Origin: Pectobacterium sp. PL152
Lineage (GTDB): Bacteria; Pseudomonadota; Gammaproteobacteria; Enterobacterales; Enterobacteriaceae
Length of the DNA stretch: 64,000 nt
Direction: 5' to 3'
Assembly: GCA_021907015.1 (NCBI GenBank)
Contig: CP091064.1
Location: 1,674,001 to 1,738,000, forward strand
A model generated the notes under the pieces. It worked only from the letters and a program-made list of their open reading frames with translations. It ran no database searches and had not been told where the DNA came from. Positions 23,883-33,945 of the stretch are shown here, one piece after another. Numbering within the stretch: the stretch's first letter is position 1; each line of letters starts with the position of its first letter. The translations under genes were made by a program, and so were the position numbers.

Positions 23883-25019
23883 TTAGCGGGTCAAATCGTC
23901 GAAGAATTTCTTCACGCCATCGAAAAAGCTTTTCGAACGCGGGCTGTTTCTTTCACCAGACGGGCCGCCGAAACTCTCATCGAGTTCTTGCAGTAGCTGT
24001 CTCTGACGCTCGTTCAGGTTAACTGGCGTTTCCACAACCACGCGGCACAGCAGATCGCCCTGCGCACCGCCACGTACCGATTTCACGCCTTTGCCACGCA
24101 TACGGAACAGTTTGCCGGTTTGCGTTTCCGCAGGCACTTTCAGCTTCACGCGGCCATCCAGCGTCGGAACTTCAATCTCGCCGCCTAATGCTGCCATCGC
24201 AAAGTTGATCGGCACTTCGCAGTACAGGTTATTTTCTTCACGCTGGAAGATCGGGTGCGCTTTAACCTGCACCTGAACGTACAAATCCCCTGACGGCGCG
24301 CCGTGCTCGCCCGCTTCGCCTTCACCGGACAAACGGATACGGTCGCCCGTGTCCACGCCCGCAGGAATTTTCACCGACAGCGTTTTGCTCTTCTCTACGC
24401 GGCCATGACCGTGGCATTTGACGCACGGATCTTTAATGATCTTACCGCGACCATGACAGTGTGGACACGCCTGCTGTACGGTAAAGAAGCCCTGACGCAT
24501 CTGAACCTGACCATTACCATGACAGGTTGGACAGGTGATCGGAGAGCTACCCGGCTTCGCACCGCTGCCGTGGCACACGTCACACTCTTCCAGTGCGGGA
24601 ATACGGATCTCTTTGGTGACGCCACGTACCGCTTCTTCCAGCGTCAACTCCATGTTGTAGCGTAAATCGGATCCACGGCTCGCGCGCTGACGGCGGCCAC
24701 CGCCAAAAATGTCCCCGAACACGTCGCCAAAAATATCACCAAAATCGGCACCGCCGCCGCCAAAGCCACCGCCGCCTCCGCCCATACCACCTTGCTCAAA
24801 CGCCGCATGACCGTACTGGTCGTAGGCAGCGCGTTTTTGCGAGTCGGTAAGGATCTCGTAGGCTTCTTTGATCTCTTTGAACTTGGCTTCTGCCTCGCTA
24901 TCACCCGGATTACGATCGGGGTGGTACTTCATCGCCAGACGCTTGTAGGCTTTCTTTATTTCGCGCTCATCCGCGCTTTTAGCAACGCCCAGGCTTTCGT
25001 AATAATCTTGCTTCGCCAT
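23883..25019 (-). CDS. dnaJ: Chaperone DnaJ (Hsp40)
   Basis: DnaJ delivers unfolded clients to DnaK and stimulates its ATPase. The 378 residues (E. coli 376) have a J domain with HPD in [10 protein letters not shown] (about 33-35), a G/F-rich linker ([20 protein letters not shown]), and four zinc-binding CxxCxGxG repeats: [24 protein letters not shown] and CVKCHGHG (about 145-210). The C-terminal client-binding domains follow. It lies 108 bases downstream of dnaK and is probably co-transcribed from the heat-shock promoters. Confidence 0.98.
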   Translation of the reverse strand: MAKQDYYESLGVAKSADEREIKKAYKRLAMKYHPDRNPGDSEAEAKFKEIKEAYEILTDSQKRAAYDQYGHAAFEQGGMGGGGGGFGGGGADFGDIFGDVFGDIFGGGRRQRASRGSDLRYNMELTLEEAVRGVTKEIRIPALEECDVCHGSGAKPGSSPITCPTCHGNGQVQMRQGFFTVQQACPHCHGRGKIIKDPCVKCHGHGRVEKSKTLSVKIPAGVDTGDRIRLSGEGEAGEHGAPSGDLYVQVQVKAHPIFQREENNLYCEVPINFAMAALGGEIEVPTLDGRVKLKVPAETQTGKLFRMRGKGVKSVRGGAQGDLLCRVVVETPVNLNERQRQLLQELDESFGGPSGERNSPRSKSFFDGVKKFFDDLTR

Positions 25020-25127
25020 TTCTTTTCCTGCCCCTCAACATGCGTGCACGGGCGCAGAGTTTCCTCGACGCCCGTGCTGATTGCCAGCAATAGCCTTGTG
25101 GCTGCTACTGCGCCCGCTCAAGGGCGA

Positions 25128-27035
25128 TTACTTTTTATCTTTTACTTCTTCAAACTCAGCATCAACGACATCGTCGTCGCGACGAGCAGAGGCATCATCA
25201 GCGGCACCTTCATGGCCTTGCTGTGGCTGAGAAGCTTCCAGCAGCTTGCCGGAAACCTGAACCAGCGCCTGCATTTTCGCTTCGATTTCTGCTTTGTCTT
25301 CGCCTTTCAGCGCGCTTTCCAGTGCTTTCAGTGCATCGTCAATAGCAGCTTTATCGTCAGCGGCCAGTTTATCGCCTGCTTCTTCCAGTTGCTTACGCGT
25401 GCTGTGCAGCAGGTGATCGCCCTGGTTGCGTACCTGAACCAGCTCTTCAAACTTACGGTCAGCTTCAGCGTTCGCTTCCGCGTCACGTACCATTTTCTGG
25501 ATTTCTTCTTCGTTCAGACCAGAAGAGGCTTTGATAGTAATTTTCTGCTCGCGACCGCTGTTTTTGTCTTTCGCAGAAACGTGCAGGATACCGTCGGCGT
25601 CGATGTCGAAAGTCACTTCGATCTGCGGCATACCGCGCGGTGCAGCCTGAATACCATCCAGGTTAAACTGACCCAGAGATTTGTTATCATGCGCACGCTT
25701 ACGCTCACCCTGCAGAACATGAATCGTTACCGCAGACTGGTTGTCTTCCGCCGTTGAGAACACCTGACTGTGTTTCGTCGGGATCGTGGTGTTCTTAGCG
25801 ATCAGCGCAGTCATCACGCCGCCCATGGTTTCGATACCCAGAGACAACGGGGTTACGTCCAGCAGCAGAACGTCTTTCACGTCACCAGACAGAACGCCGC
25901 CCTGAACCGCAGCACCGATAGCAACGGCTTCGTCTGGGTTCACGTCTTTACGCGGCTCTTTACCGAAGAAGTCAGCGACTTTCTTCTGTACCAGAGGCAT
26001 ACGCGTCTGACCACCAACCAGAATCACGTCCTGAATTTCAGAAACGGACAGGCCAGCATCCTTCAACGCCACTTTCAGCGGCTCCAGAGAACGGTTAACC
26101 AGCTCTTCTACCAGTGACTCCAGTTTCGCACGGGTCACTTTGATGTTCAGGTGCTTAGGACCTGTAGCATCCGCCGTGATGTACGGCAGGTTAACGTCGG
26201 TCTGCTGAGCAGAAGACAGCTCGATCTTGGCTTTTTCTGCCGCTTCTTTCAGACGCTGCATCGCCAGCGGGTCATTACGCAGGTCGAAACCTTGCTCTTT
26301 CTTAAATTCGTCAACCAGATAGTTGATCATGCGGCTATCGAAGTCTTCACCACCCAGGTGGGTATCACCGTTGGTCGCCAGCACTTCAAAAGGTTTTTCG
26401 CCATCAACTTCGTCGATTTCGATGATGGAAATATCGAACGTACCGCCGCCCAGGTCGTAAACCGCGATAGTACGGTTGCCGACTTCTTTATCCAGACCGT
26501 AAGCCAGCGCTGCCGCAGTCGGTTCGTTGATGATACGTTTGACTTCCAGACCCGCGATACGGCCGGCATCTTTAGTCGCCTGACGCTGCGCATCGTTGAA
26601 GTAAGCCGGTACGGTGATAACCGCTTCGGTGATCGTCTCACCCAGATAGTCTTCTGCCGTTTTCTTCATTTTCTTCAGCACTTCAGCTGAAATCTGCGGC
26701 GGAGCCATTTTCTGATCTTTCACTTCCAGCCATGCATCGCCATTATCTGCCGCGATAATTTTGTACGGCATGATGTTGGCATCGCGCTGAACTTCTTCGT
26801 CTTTGAAACGACGGCCAATCAGGCGCTTGATAGCAAACAGTGTATTTTTCGGGTTGGTCACTGCCTGACGTTTAGCCGGTTGACCAACCAGAGTTTCACC
26901 ATCTTGCGTATAAGCAATGATTGAAGGCGTGGTGCGATCGCCTTCGCTATTTTCCAGTACTTTTACCTGAGTACCGTCAATAATCGCGACACAAGAGTTG
27001 GTTGTACCCAGGTCGATACCAATAATCTTACCCAT
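25128..27035 (-). CDS. dnaK: Chaperone DnaK (Hsp70)
   Basis: DnaK is the ATP-dependent Hsp70 chaperone and, with DnaJ and GrpE, controls sigma-32 stability. The 635 residues (E. coli 638) begin [20 protein letters not shown]; phosphate-binding and signature motifs [14 protein letters not shown] (about 194-207) and [15 protein letters not shown] (about 340-354) are intact, followed by the substrate domain ([14 protein letters not shown]) and an acidic tail ending [16 protein letters not shown]. Two sigma-32-like promoters lie upstream. The gene order dnaK-dnaJ is conserved. Confidence 0.98.
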   Translation of the reverse strand: MGKIIGIDLGTTNSCVAIIDGTQVKVLENSEGDRTTPSIIAYTQDGETLVGQPAKRQAVTNPKNTLFAIKRLIGRRFKDEEVQRDANIMPYKIIAADNGDAWLEVKDQKMAPPQISAEVLKKMKKTAEDYLGETITEAVITVPAYFNDAQRQATKDAGRIAGLEVKRIINEPTAAALAYGLDKEVGNRTIAVYDLGGGTFDISIIEIDEVDGEKPFEVLATNGDTHLGGEDFDSRMINYLVDEFKKEQGFDLRNDPLAMQRLKEAAEKAKIELSSAQQTDVNLPYITADATGPKHLNIKVTRAKLESLVEELVNRSLEPLKVALKDAGLSVSEIQDVILVGGQTRMPLVQKKVADFFGKEPRKDVNPDEAVAIGAAVQGGVLSGDVKDVLLLDVTPLSLGIETMGGVMTALIAKNTTIPTKHSQVFSTAEDNQSAVTIHVLQGERKRAHDNKSLGQFNLDGIQAAPRGMPQIEVTFDIDADGILHVSAKDKNSGREQKITIKASSGLNEEEIQKMVRDAEANAEADRKFEELVQVRNQGDHLLHSTRKQLEEAGDKLAADDKAAIDDALKALESALKGEDKAEIEAKMQALVQVSGKLLEASQPQQGHEGAADDASARRDDDVVDAEFEEVKDKK

Positions 27036-27086
27036 CTAAACATCTCCACTAAAAAGTCATATTCGGTGTGGTGGTTAAACCTACTG

Positions 27087-27111
27087 TGCGGGCGAAATGT
27101 CATTTTTCAAC
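27087..27111 (-). promoter_or_regulatory. Second sigma-32-type promoter of dnaKJ (P2-like)
   Basis: On the minus strand GTTGAAA is followed after about 10 bases by TCGCCCGCAC. This matches the layout of E. coli dnaK P2 (TTGAAA and a CGCCCC-type -10). It ends about 50 bases upstream of the dnaK start. Confidence 0.6.
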
Positions 27112-27242
27112 AAGATTTCTCGTTTTCCAACGACACACCCTCGTTTTCATCAGCAGCACACGTTTCATTTTCATGCTAACCACCGATGTAACGGCCCGAC
27201 ACACGCCTTCGCGGCAGGTCAAACTGTTTCGGTTGGAAATAA

Positions 27243-27269
27243 GATGGGGCCAACATTTCTATCATCAAG
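27243..27269 (-). promoter_or_regulatory. Sigma-32 heat-shock promoter of dnaKJ (P1-like)
   Basis: On the minus strand CTTGATG and CCCCATCTT are separated by 13 bases, close to the sigma-32 consensus CTTGAAA-N13-CCCCATNT and to E. coli dnaK P1 in its CTTGATG -35. It lies about 210 bases upstream of the dnaK start, implying a long leader. Confidence 0.8.
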
Positions 27270-27517
27270 GGGGGAAGATGAAAAAAAATGACCTTTATCC
27301 CTCGTACGATCAAACTATTCTGCCTTCCCCATGTTGTGTCCGTTCCCAACGCCCGATATGATGCCGCGCTCGCTGCAAAAATGGGGACATTTCCCTACAT
27401 AATGGCGGGCAATAACACCTAAACGACACCTATCCCAACGTGATTGGCGCATTCGCTAACCTTAATGCCGCGCCCGACGCGAAGGGACTATTAATAATCT
27501 GTTATTGCAGAGGATTT

Positions 27518-28093
27518 ATGAGCACGAACACGTTGGCAAATCCTGGTCCATTAGGACTGATGGGCTTCGGGATGACCACTATTCTGTTGAACCTGCACAA
27601 CGCAGGCTTTTTCCCACTTTCTTCCATCATTCTCAGCATGGGTATTTTCTACGGCGGCATCGCCCAGATTCTGGCCGGTCTGCTGGAATATAAAAAAGGC
27701 AATACATTTGGCGTGACCGCATTCACGTCTTATGGCGCATTCTGGCTGACGCTGGTTGCCATTCTCGTGCTGCCGAAAATGGGTCTGGCGGAAGCCAGCG
27801 ACGCTCAGTTCCTTGGCGTGTTCCTTGGCCTGTGGGGCATCTTCACACTGTTTATGTTCTTCGGTACATTCGGTACCAACCGTGCACTGCAATTTGTCTT
27901 CGGTAGCCTGACCGTACTGTTTGCTCTGCTGGCCGTAGGTAACTTTACCGGCAACCACGCCCTGCTGACCTTCGCGGGTTACGAAGGCATCATCTGTGGC
28001 GCGAGCGCGATTTATCTGGCCATGGCTGAAGTGCTGAACGAGAAGTTTGGCCGCAGCGTCCTGCCAATTGGTTCATGTGGCGCGTCTCACTAA
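27518..28093 (+). CDS. satP: Acetate/succinate transporter SatP (YaaH)
   Basis: SatP is an inner-membrane acetate and succinate:proton symporter of the AceTr (GPR1/FUN34/YaaH) family. The 191 residues begin MSTNTLANPGPLGLMGFGMT, containing the family signature NPGPLGLMGFG(M/L)TT, and hold six membrane segments. The ATG at 27518 has AGAGGA upstream; a longer in-frame start at 27440 adds unconserved residues. It is divergent from dnaK and is followed by a strong terminator. Confidence 0.95.
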   Translation: MSTNTLANPGPLGLMGFGMTTILLNLHNAGFFPLSSIILSMGIFYGGIAQILAGLLEYKKGNTFGVTAFTSYGAFWLTLVAILVLPKMGLAEASDAQFLGVFLGLWGIFTLFMFFGTFGTNRALQFVFGSLTVLFALLAVGNFTGNHALLTFAGYEGIICGASAIYLAMAEVLNEKFGRSVLPIGSCGASH

Positions 28094-28157
28094 GTTCTGA
28101 CGCCATCCCAGTACCGATGCGATAAGCGCACCTGTAAGCAGTCGCCGCGCTAAATGC

Positions 28158-28195
28158 AAACGGGCCCTGTCAACCTGACAGGGCCCGTTTTTTTT
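28158..28195. terminator. Strong Rho-independent terminator of satP
   Basis: A 15-base-pair stem (AAACGGGCCCTGTCA / TGACAGGGCCCGTTT) with a 3-base loop is followed by TTTTTTTT. It lies between satP and the convergent MFS gene. Confidence 0.93.
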
Positions 28196-28244
28196 GATGA
28201 CGCGTTTTTGATAACGCTATGTTTTCGATAACGATAAAGTACGC

Positions 28245-29582
28245 TTAAACCTCAACAGGCGACCGATCGTGCGCATCGCTATCGGCCAAAGCATGCGAAT
28301 CGGCATCCAGATCGCGCTGCAAATAAATCCCCAGCAGCAGCCCTACCGCAGCTAGCGTCAGAACATAGAATGCCGGTGCCAGCGGCGTTGCTTTCATAAT
28401 CAGCGTGACAAAGACGGGCGTCAGGCCACCGAAAATGGCATAGGAAACGTTGTAAGAAAAAGAAATCCCCGAGAACCGCACCGCAGCCGGAAACGCCCGC
28501 ACCATGACATACGGCACGCCGCCCACCACGCCAACGCTGAGCCCCACAATCGCATAGCTGACAAAGAGCAGCGTCGTACTGCTTGCTGCCGAGCTGTAAA
28601 AGAACCAGCTACAGGCGGCCAGCGACAGGCTCCCCACCATGAACAGCTTGCTGGCACCAAAGCGGTCGACCAGCAGCCCCGCACCGACGCAGCCCACCAT
28701 CAATGCAATCGTTGCCAAACAGTTCGCCTGCAACGCCAGCGCGGCAGGAATCCCATGGACTTTTTGCAGGTAAGTCGGTGCCATCAGAATAACCACGACG
28801 ATGCACGCAGACAGTAGCCAGGTCAGCAGCATGGAAACCACAACCGCACGTTTATGGTTTAAGACAACAGATTTCAGCGGCAGCTCTTCCGCCAGCTTTT
28901 TCTGTGCCTGCATTTCCATAAAAATAGGCGTTTCCTGCAACCAGCGGCGCAGATACATGGCAACCAGGCCGAAGATCCCACCGATGAAGAACGGCAAGCG
29001 CCAGCCGCCGTCAGACATCTGCTCCGGCGTAAGCACCGTATTCAGTAACGTCGCGATCAGCGAACCCAGCAGAATCCCCATCGTCAGCCCGGCGGTCAGC
29101 GTACCGCAAGCAAAACCGATGCGGGCACGAGGCACGTGTTCCGCAACGAAGACCCACGCACCGGGGACTTCCCCACCGATTGCAGCCCCTTGCAGCACGC
29201 GCATCAACAGCAGCAGCAGCGGCGCAGCAATACCAATGGCTTCATAGGTCGGCAGCAGGCCCATTGCCAGCGTCGGTAGCGCCATCAGCAATATACTGAG
29301 GCTGAACATTCTCTTACGTCCGCTCTTATCACCGAAGTGGGCCATGATGATGCCCCCAAGCGGACGGGCCAGATAGCCTGCGGCGAAAATACCGAACGTC
29401 TGTACCTGCCGCAGCCATTCAGGAATATCCGGCGGGAAGAAGAGATCGCCAATCACGGCAGCAAAGAAGACGAAAATAATAAAATCATAAAACTCTAACG
29501 CGCCACCCAGCGCAGCCAGAGACAGCGTTTTATAGTCCTGCCGGTTCAACCGGCGAGGATCGGCGTGTTGATCCTGAGTCAT
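28245..29582 (-). CDS. MFS transporter, metabolite:H+ symporter (MHS) type
   Basis: The 445-residue protein has 12 predicted membrane segments and the MHS-type N-terminus LAALGGALEFYDFIIFVFFA, followed by ARPLGGIIMAHFGDKSGRKR (loop 2-3 motif, about 75-94) and VLQGAAIGGEVPGAWVFVAE (about 128-147). The family includes ProP, ShiA, KgtP and citrate/dicarboxylate carriers. Substrate cannot be assigned. The C-terminal tail is hydrophilic and Asp-rich (DADSHALADSDAHD). It lies between satP and mog, where E. coli has no such gene, so it is an accessory insertion. Confidence 0.88.
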   Translation of the reverse strand: MTQDQHADPRRLNRQDYKTLSLAALGGALEFYDFIIFVFFAAVIGDLFFPPDIPEWLRQVQTFGIFAAGYLARPLGGIIMAHFGDKSGRKRMFSLSILLMALPTLAMGLLPTYEAIGIAAPLLLLLMRVLQGAAIGGEVPGAWVFVAEHVPRARIGFACGTLTAGLTMGILLGSLIATLLNTVLTPEQMSDGGWRLPFFIGGIFGLVAMYLRRWLQETPIFMEMQAQKKLAEELPLKSVVLNHKRAVVVSMLLTWLLSACIVVVILMAPTYLQKVHGIPAALALQANCLATIALMVGCVGAGLLVDRFGASKLFMVGSLSLAACSWFFYSSAASSTTLLFVSYAIVGLSVGVVGGVPYVMVRAFPAAVRFSGISFSYNVSYAIFGGLTPVFVTLIMKATPLAPAFYVLTLAAVGLLLGIYLQRDLDADSHALADSDAHDRSPVEV

Positions 29583-29705
29583 AAGATACCGTGCATTGCC
29601 AGAGTGAAAAAAAAATCCACCACAGTGTGTAAAGTAGAAATTACTATAGCGGCAAAATTTTTATACACCAGTAAAGCTGAATCTTATGTTTCAAATCGCC
29701 TAACT

Positions 29706-30293
29706 TCAGTCTTTTATTTCGCGCACGGCATTTTTAGGGCGAAAAGCTGCTACTACATCGGGATTGGTCTCGATGTAAGGGCCTTCCAGCAGTTGGATAC
29801 AATACGGTACGCTGGCAAAAATACCGGCCACAATCACCTTGCCATCAGCGTCTTTTAAACCTTCCAGTGTTTCCTTAATCGACTTAGGTTGCCCTGGCAG
29901 ATTGAGAATCAGTGCCTGTTTACGCAGCACACCCACCTGGCGAGAGAGAATCGCGGTAGGAACAAAGCGCAGGCTGATCTGCCGCATTTGCTCGCCAAAC
30001 CCCGGCATTTCTCGATCGGCAACGGCCAACGTGGCATCCGGTGTGACATCACGACGTGCAGGCCCCGTTCCTCCGGTCGTCAGCACCAGATGACAGCCGC
30101 GTTCATCAACCAATTCACACAGCGTTTGTTCAATCATCGGCTGTTCATCAGGCACCAGTCGGGTTTCCACTGCAAAAGGCGTGGTTAGGGCGCTACGGAG
30201 CCAGGATTCCAGTTCTGGGATGCCTTTATCCTGATAAACCCCGTTGGAAGCGCGGTCAGATACGGAGACCAAACCAATACGCAATACGTTCAT
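29706..30293 (-). CDS. mog: Molybdopterin adenylyltransferase Mog
   Basis: Mog adenylates molybdopterin before molybdate insertion by MoeA in molybdenum cofactor synthesis. With the ATG at 30293 the product has 195 residues, as in E. coli, beginning MNVLRIGLVSVSDRASNGVY. The MoCF signature TTGGTGPARRDVTPDAT lies near 70-90, and LNLPGQPKSIKETLE near 140-155. An alternative ATG two codons upstream is less conserved. Monocistronic by appearance. Confidence 0.96.
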   Translation of the reverse strand: MNVLRIGLVSVSDRASNGVYQDKGIPELESWLRSALTTPFAVETRLVPDEQPMIEQTLCELVDERGCHLVLTTGGTGPARRDVTPDATLAVADREMPGFGEQMRQISLRFVPTAILSRQVGVLRKQALILNLPGQPKSIKETLEGLKDADGKVIVAGIFASVPYCIQLLEGPYIETNPDVVAAFRPKNAVREIKD

Positions 30294-30679
30294 AAGCACC
30301 TCAGTCTAAATAAAACACCAATTTTATCAGGATATTGAACGCTTTTAGCAAACAATTAGCTCTTATGAGGAAATTCACACTGCGTCCGTTATTTCACTCC
30401 GAGTGCAATACAGTATTTGATAATAGCTACTAAATAGCGTCTCAAAAGAGAAAGAAATGAATTAAATTAATAATACCGTTTCGCAATTAAAATTTAAGAA
30501 TAGCAGGCGCATAAAAAGATCGCTTACCCATTAAGAGCGGATGAAATAGGCCGATAGATTAAGGAGAAGAGGGTGGTATCTACCACGACAGAGCATCACG
30601 TTAAATCAAATAATATGATAAAATTAAAGCACTTCTTTCGTATCACAATAAGTAAAAAAGCCCTATCAAGGAAGTCGCC
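30294..30679. other. AT-rich intergenic region before the GGDEF gene
   Basis: About 385 bases without a credible coding sequence. It is more AT-rich than its neighbours (runs such as TTAATTAAT-type near 30460-30500) and must contain promoters for mog (minus) and the GGDEF gene (plus). GGAAG about 10 bases before 30680 is the likely ribosome-binding site of the latter. Confidence 0.5.
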
Positions 30680-31768
30680 ATGAACGATCTTAAGTATAAG
30701 ATACTTAAACTTTTTGCCCATCCGGCGTATGCCTTTTTCCTGTTTGGGGCGATTTCCTTTATCCTCACCATCATTATTATGCATGAAGCCAACAAATCGA
30801 CCTGGAAAACAGAACGGATCAATCTCGATACCGCGATCAAAACCTACGGCTCCTACACCAATAGCGGTGAAGTAGCCGAAAGCGATATGATTCGGCAATC
30901 CGGCACTTATTTGTCTTCACGAACCAGAACCTTTGCCTTTAACACGCGAGATTCGCGTAGCGAGTGCATAAACAAGCTCTCTTCTTCTGATCTCAACTTC
31001 AACGATATGGCGGTTATTCGCACCTGCCAAAATAAACTGCCTTCTATCGGAGATTATGCGGGTAAAGGCACCCTGACGATTATTTTCCCTATTCTGTCGC
31101 CAACCGATGAATTACTGGGTATTTGGATAAGAACAACCTCAGAAAACCCACAACCATCCTTTATCCAGACGCTGTCTTCTTTATCTTCGCTTCTCATTGT
31201 TGCAGGTAGTGTGCTGCTCTTCGCTATTTTAGGCAGCCTGATGTCCCTACTGACGAAAAAATATTTGGTGGAATTGCCGATCATCGCACGCTATGACGAC
31301 CTCACCGGTTATTTACGGCGAGATGCGTTCTTTCTGGCGACCAATAAAGCCTTTAGTGTCGCCAATCTAACCAAGCGACCCGTCAGCGTCATTCTGATCG
31401 ACATCGACTACTTTAAGTACGTGAATGATAGCTTTGGTCACGGCGTCGGTGACGAGGCGCTGAAGTTTGTTGCCGACACTTTCAAAAAATCATTTCGTCG
31501 CGAAGATATTTTTGGCCGTATTGGCGGCGATGAATTTGCAATCGTGTTTCCAAATACCGGATTAGACGATGCGTACACCATCGTGGATAAAGCGAGAGAG
31601 CGTATTAGCGATACGCCTTGTGAAACCGCCGCAGGGAAAATCAGGCTGACGGTCAGTATTGGGCTGGTTGAATACTATATCGCTGGAGAAGACCTCAGCG
31701 AGGTGATGAAGCGGGCCGATGATAATCTTTATATCGCGAAGAAAACCCGTAACGCGACGGCGAAATAG
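30680..31768 (+). CDS. Membrane-anchored diguanylate cyclase (GGDEF)
   Basis: This 362-residue protein probably makes cyclic-di-GMP from two GTP. One membrane segment lies near residues 17-34 and a second near 166-190, enclosing a periplasmic sensor of about 130 residues with two cysteines (near 96 and 116). The C-terminal catalytic domain has an exact GGDEF at 282-286 and a complete inhibitory I-site RxxD at 273-276, five residues upstream, so product inhibition is expected. YDDLTGYLRRDAF marks the domain start. No EAL domain is present. It stands alone between mog and talB, a position not used in E. coli. The signal is unknown. Confidence 0.93.
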   Translation: MNDLKYKILKLFAHPAYAFFLFGAISFILTIIIMHEANKSTWKTERINLDTAIKTYGSYTNSGEVAESDMIRQSGTYLSSRTRTFAFNTRDSRSECINKLSSSDLNFNDMAVIRTCQNKLPSIGDYAGKGTLTIIFPILSPTDELLGIWIRTTSENPQPSFIQTLSSLSSLLIVAGSVLLFAILGSLMSLLTKKYLVELPIIARYDDLTGYLRRDAFFLATNKAFSVANLTKRPVSVILIDIDYFKYVNDSFGHGVGDEALKFVADTFKKSFRREDIFGRIGGDEFAIVFPNTGLDDAYTIVDKARERISDTPCETAAGKIRLTVSIGLVEYYIAGEDLSEVMKRADDNLYIAKKTRNATAK

Positions 31769-31803
31769 ACTTCCCCCTTCCAAAATGCCAGCGCGCAGAC
31801 AAA

Positions 31804-31831
31804 AAAATAGCCGGGAATCCCGGCTATTTTT
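31804..31831. terminator. Bidirectional terminator between the GGDEF gene and talB
   Basis: AAAATAGCCGGG / CCCGGCTATTTT forms a 12-base-pair stem with U-tracts on both sides, serving two convergent genes. Confidence 0.92.
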
Positions 31832-31844
31832 ATCAGCAGAATGC

Positions 31845-32798
31845 TTACAGTAAATCTGCAATCATCTTTTCCAGTTTTTCCTGGTCGATAGCAAATTTAC
31901 GGATCCCATCAGCCAGTTTATCAATCGCCATTGGGTCTTGATTGTGCTGCCAGTAGAATTCCGCTTCCGTCATTTTCGCCGGACGAACTTTCACTTCACC
32001 AGCATAAGACAGTTTGCGAACCACTTCGCCTTCGCTTTCTGACAGCTCTTTCAACAGCGCAGGTGCGATCGTCAGGCGATCACACCCAGCCAGTTCCAGA
32101 ATCTCACCAACGTTACGGAAGCTCGCGCCCATCACGACGGTTTCATAGCCGTGCTCTTTGTAGTAGTCATAGATTTCGCTAACGGACACTACACCTGGAT
32201 CTTCGTGCGGCGCGAATTCTTTCTTATCGCCATTAGCTTTGTACCAGTCAAGAATACGGCCAACGAACGGTGAAATCAGGAATACGCCCGCTTCAGCACA
32301 GGCACGCGCCTGCGCAAAGGAGAACAGCAGCGTCAGGTTACAGTTAATGCCTTCTTTTTCCAGTTGCTCCGCCGCACGGATACCCTGCCAGGTTGACGCC
32401 AGTTTAATCAGGATACGCTCGTTGCTGATGCCTGCGTCGTTGTACAGTTTGATCAGGTGTTTTGCCTTCGCCACGCTGGCTTCAGTGTCATAAGACAAAC
32501 GTGCATCCACTTCTGTAGAGATGCGGCCGGGGATCAATTTTAAAATTTCGAGACCAATGTTGACCGCCAGTTTGTCCGTCGCATCGACGACCTGCTGTTT
32601 GCGATCGCTGCTCTGCTCGCGCGCCCAGGCAATCGCCTCGTCGATCAGCTTGCGGTATTCAGGAATTTGCGCCGCGTTCAGAATCAGTGAAGGGTTGGTG
32701 GTCGCATCTTGCGGTTGGTACAGTTTCATTGCCGCAATATCGCCGGTATCAGCTACAACCGTGGTCAATTGGCGTAGGGAAGTCAGTTTATCCGTCAT
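31845..32798 (-). CDS. talB: Transaldolase B
   Basis: TalB transfers a dihydroxyacetone unit between sugar phosphates in the non-oxidative pentose phosphate pathway. The 317 residues equal E. coli TalB. The Schiff-base lysine is in [17 protein letters not shown] (near 132), with DATTNPSLI near 31-39 and the [12 protein letters not shown] segment near 178-189. It works with transketolase, of which part is encoded at the right end of this window, and with rpiA at 54243-54902. Confidence 0.97.
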   Translation of the reverse strand: MTDKLTSLRQLTTVVADTGDIAAMKLYQPQDATTNPSLILNAAQIPEYRKLIDEAIAWAREQSSDRKQQVVDATDKLAVNIGLEILKLIPGRISTEVDARLSYDTEASVAKAKHLIKLYNDAGISNERILIKLASTWQGIRAAEQLEKEGINCNLTLLFSFAQARACAEAGVFLISPFVGRILDWYKANGDKKEFAPHEDPGVVSVSEIYDYYKEHGYETVVMGASFRNVGEILELAGCDRLTIAPALLKELSESEGEVVRKLSYAGEVKVRPAKMTEAEFYWQHNQDPMAIDKLADGIRKFAIDQEKLEKMIADLL

Positions 32799-33099
32799 GT
32801 TGGCATGTCTCGTTGTTTATACGTGGTGCTCGTGAATGAAAATAGCTCGTATATGAATCGACTTATTATCTAATCGGGTGGCCATCTGTTTTGCGCCGAA
32901 ATCTGATAATAACACGCGAACTTTCCCGCGCAAGCCAGCCTTTTCCCACGTCCCCTTGCAACGACGATTGCACGCTGGTGATTCCCCTTCCAAACGCGCT
33001 CGAACGTAAAAGACAAGGCGTATTATAGCTATCGCCGTTTTCTTACGGCGTTCTTGCTATAGTAGGACCATCTCAAATCAGACCGACAGGACATGGCGC
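32799..33099. promoter_or_regulatory. Divergent talB-yaaA regulatory region with an extended dyad
   Basis: About 300 bases without a gene. Near yaaA a nested inverted repeat is seen: outer arms TATAGC (33024-33029) and GCTATA (33056-33061), inner arms CGCCGT (33033-33038) and ACGGCG (33045-33050). The centres differ by one base. The ATAG/CTAT half-sites recall OxyR sites, and E. coli yaaA belongs to the OxyR regulon, but the spacing is not canonical. Alternatively the structure may be an RNA hairpin. Confidence 0.4.
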
Positions 33100-33873
33100 A
33101 TGCTTATTACTATTTCACCCGCAAAAACGCTCGACTACACCAGTCCTTTGGCAACGACGCGTTATACCCAGCCGGAACTTCTGGACTATTCCAGCCAGTT
33201 GATTGATGTATGTAAAAAACTGACGCCGGCACAGATCGCCTCGCTGATGAGCATCAGCGATAAACTGGCTGACCTGAACGCAGGCCGCTTTAGCGAGTGG
33301 CACCCAGATTTCACACCGGAGAACGCACGTCAGGCGCTGCTGGCATTTAAGGGTGACGTCTATACCGGATTGGCCGCAGAAGATTTCAGCGAGGATGATT
33401 TCGATTTCGCTCAGCAGCATCTGCGTATGCTGTCAGGCCTGTATGGCGTATTACGCCCGCTGGACTTGATGCGGCCGTATCGGCTGGAAATGGGCACCAA
33501 GCTGGAAAATAAAGTCGGTAAAGATCTCTACAGTTTCTGGGGCGACACCATTACGGAAAAACTGAATCAGGCGCTGCGCGATCAAGGCGACGATGTGTTG
33601 GTTAATCTGGCATCGGACGAATATTTCAAAGCCGTTAAACCGAAAAAGCTCAATGCCCGCCTGATCAAACCCGTTTTCCTGGATGAGAAAAACGGTAAGT
33701 TCAAGGTGATCAGTTTCTACGCCAAGAAAGCGCGCGGTCTGATGAGTCGTTTCATTATTCAAAACCGCCTGACTCAGCCAGAGCAGTTGAAAGCATTCAA
33801 TCTGGAAGGTTACTTTTTCGAGGCTGCGGACTCTTCGGCTGATGAACTGGTATTTAAACGCCACGAACAGTAA
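33100..33873 (+). CDS. yaaA: Peroxide stress protein YaaA (DUF328)
   Basis: YaaA lowers intracellular free iron during peroxide stress in E. coli and binds DNA. The 257 residues (E. coli 258) begin [20 protein letters not shown] and include [20 protein letters not shown] (about 84-103), [20 protein letters not shown] (about 110-129) and [11 protein letters not shown]. Divergent from talB. A terminator follows directly. Confidence 0.96.
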   Translation: MLITISPAKTLDYTSPLATTRYTQPELLDYSSQLIDVCKKLTPAQIASLMSISDKLADLNAGRFSEWHPDFTPENARQALLAFKGDVYTGLAAEDFSEDDFDFAQQHLRMLSGLYGVLRPLDLMRPYRLEMGTKLENKVGKDLYSFWGDTITEKLNQALRDQGDDVLVNLASDEYFKAVKPKKLNARLIKPVFLDEKNGKFKVISFYAKKARGLMSRFIIQNRLTQPEQLKAFNLEGYFFEAADSSADELVFKRHEQ

Positions 33874-33887
33874 GCCGAAAACGTAAA

Positions 33888-33909
33888 AAGGGCGGAATTT
33901 TCCGCCCTT
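33888..33909. terminator. Bidirectional terminator between yaaA and thrC
   Basis: AAGGGCGGAA / TTCCGCCCTT with a 2-base loop lies between convergent yaaA and thrC. The flanks are AAAA on the left and TTACCTTT on the right. Confidence 0.82.
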
Positions 33910-33945
33910 ACCTTTCAGTCTTTATCGCTATCCGTTACAACAAAA

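Noticed and set aside
24792..25757. 321-residue plus-strand ORF
   Set aside because: Antisense to dnaJ and dnaK; Phe/Arg-rich composition is typical of antisense frames of highly expressed genes.
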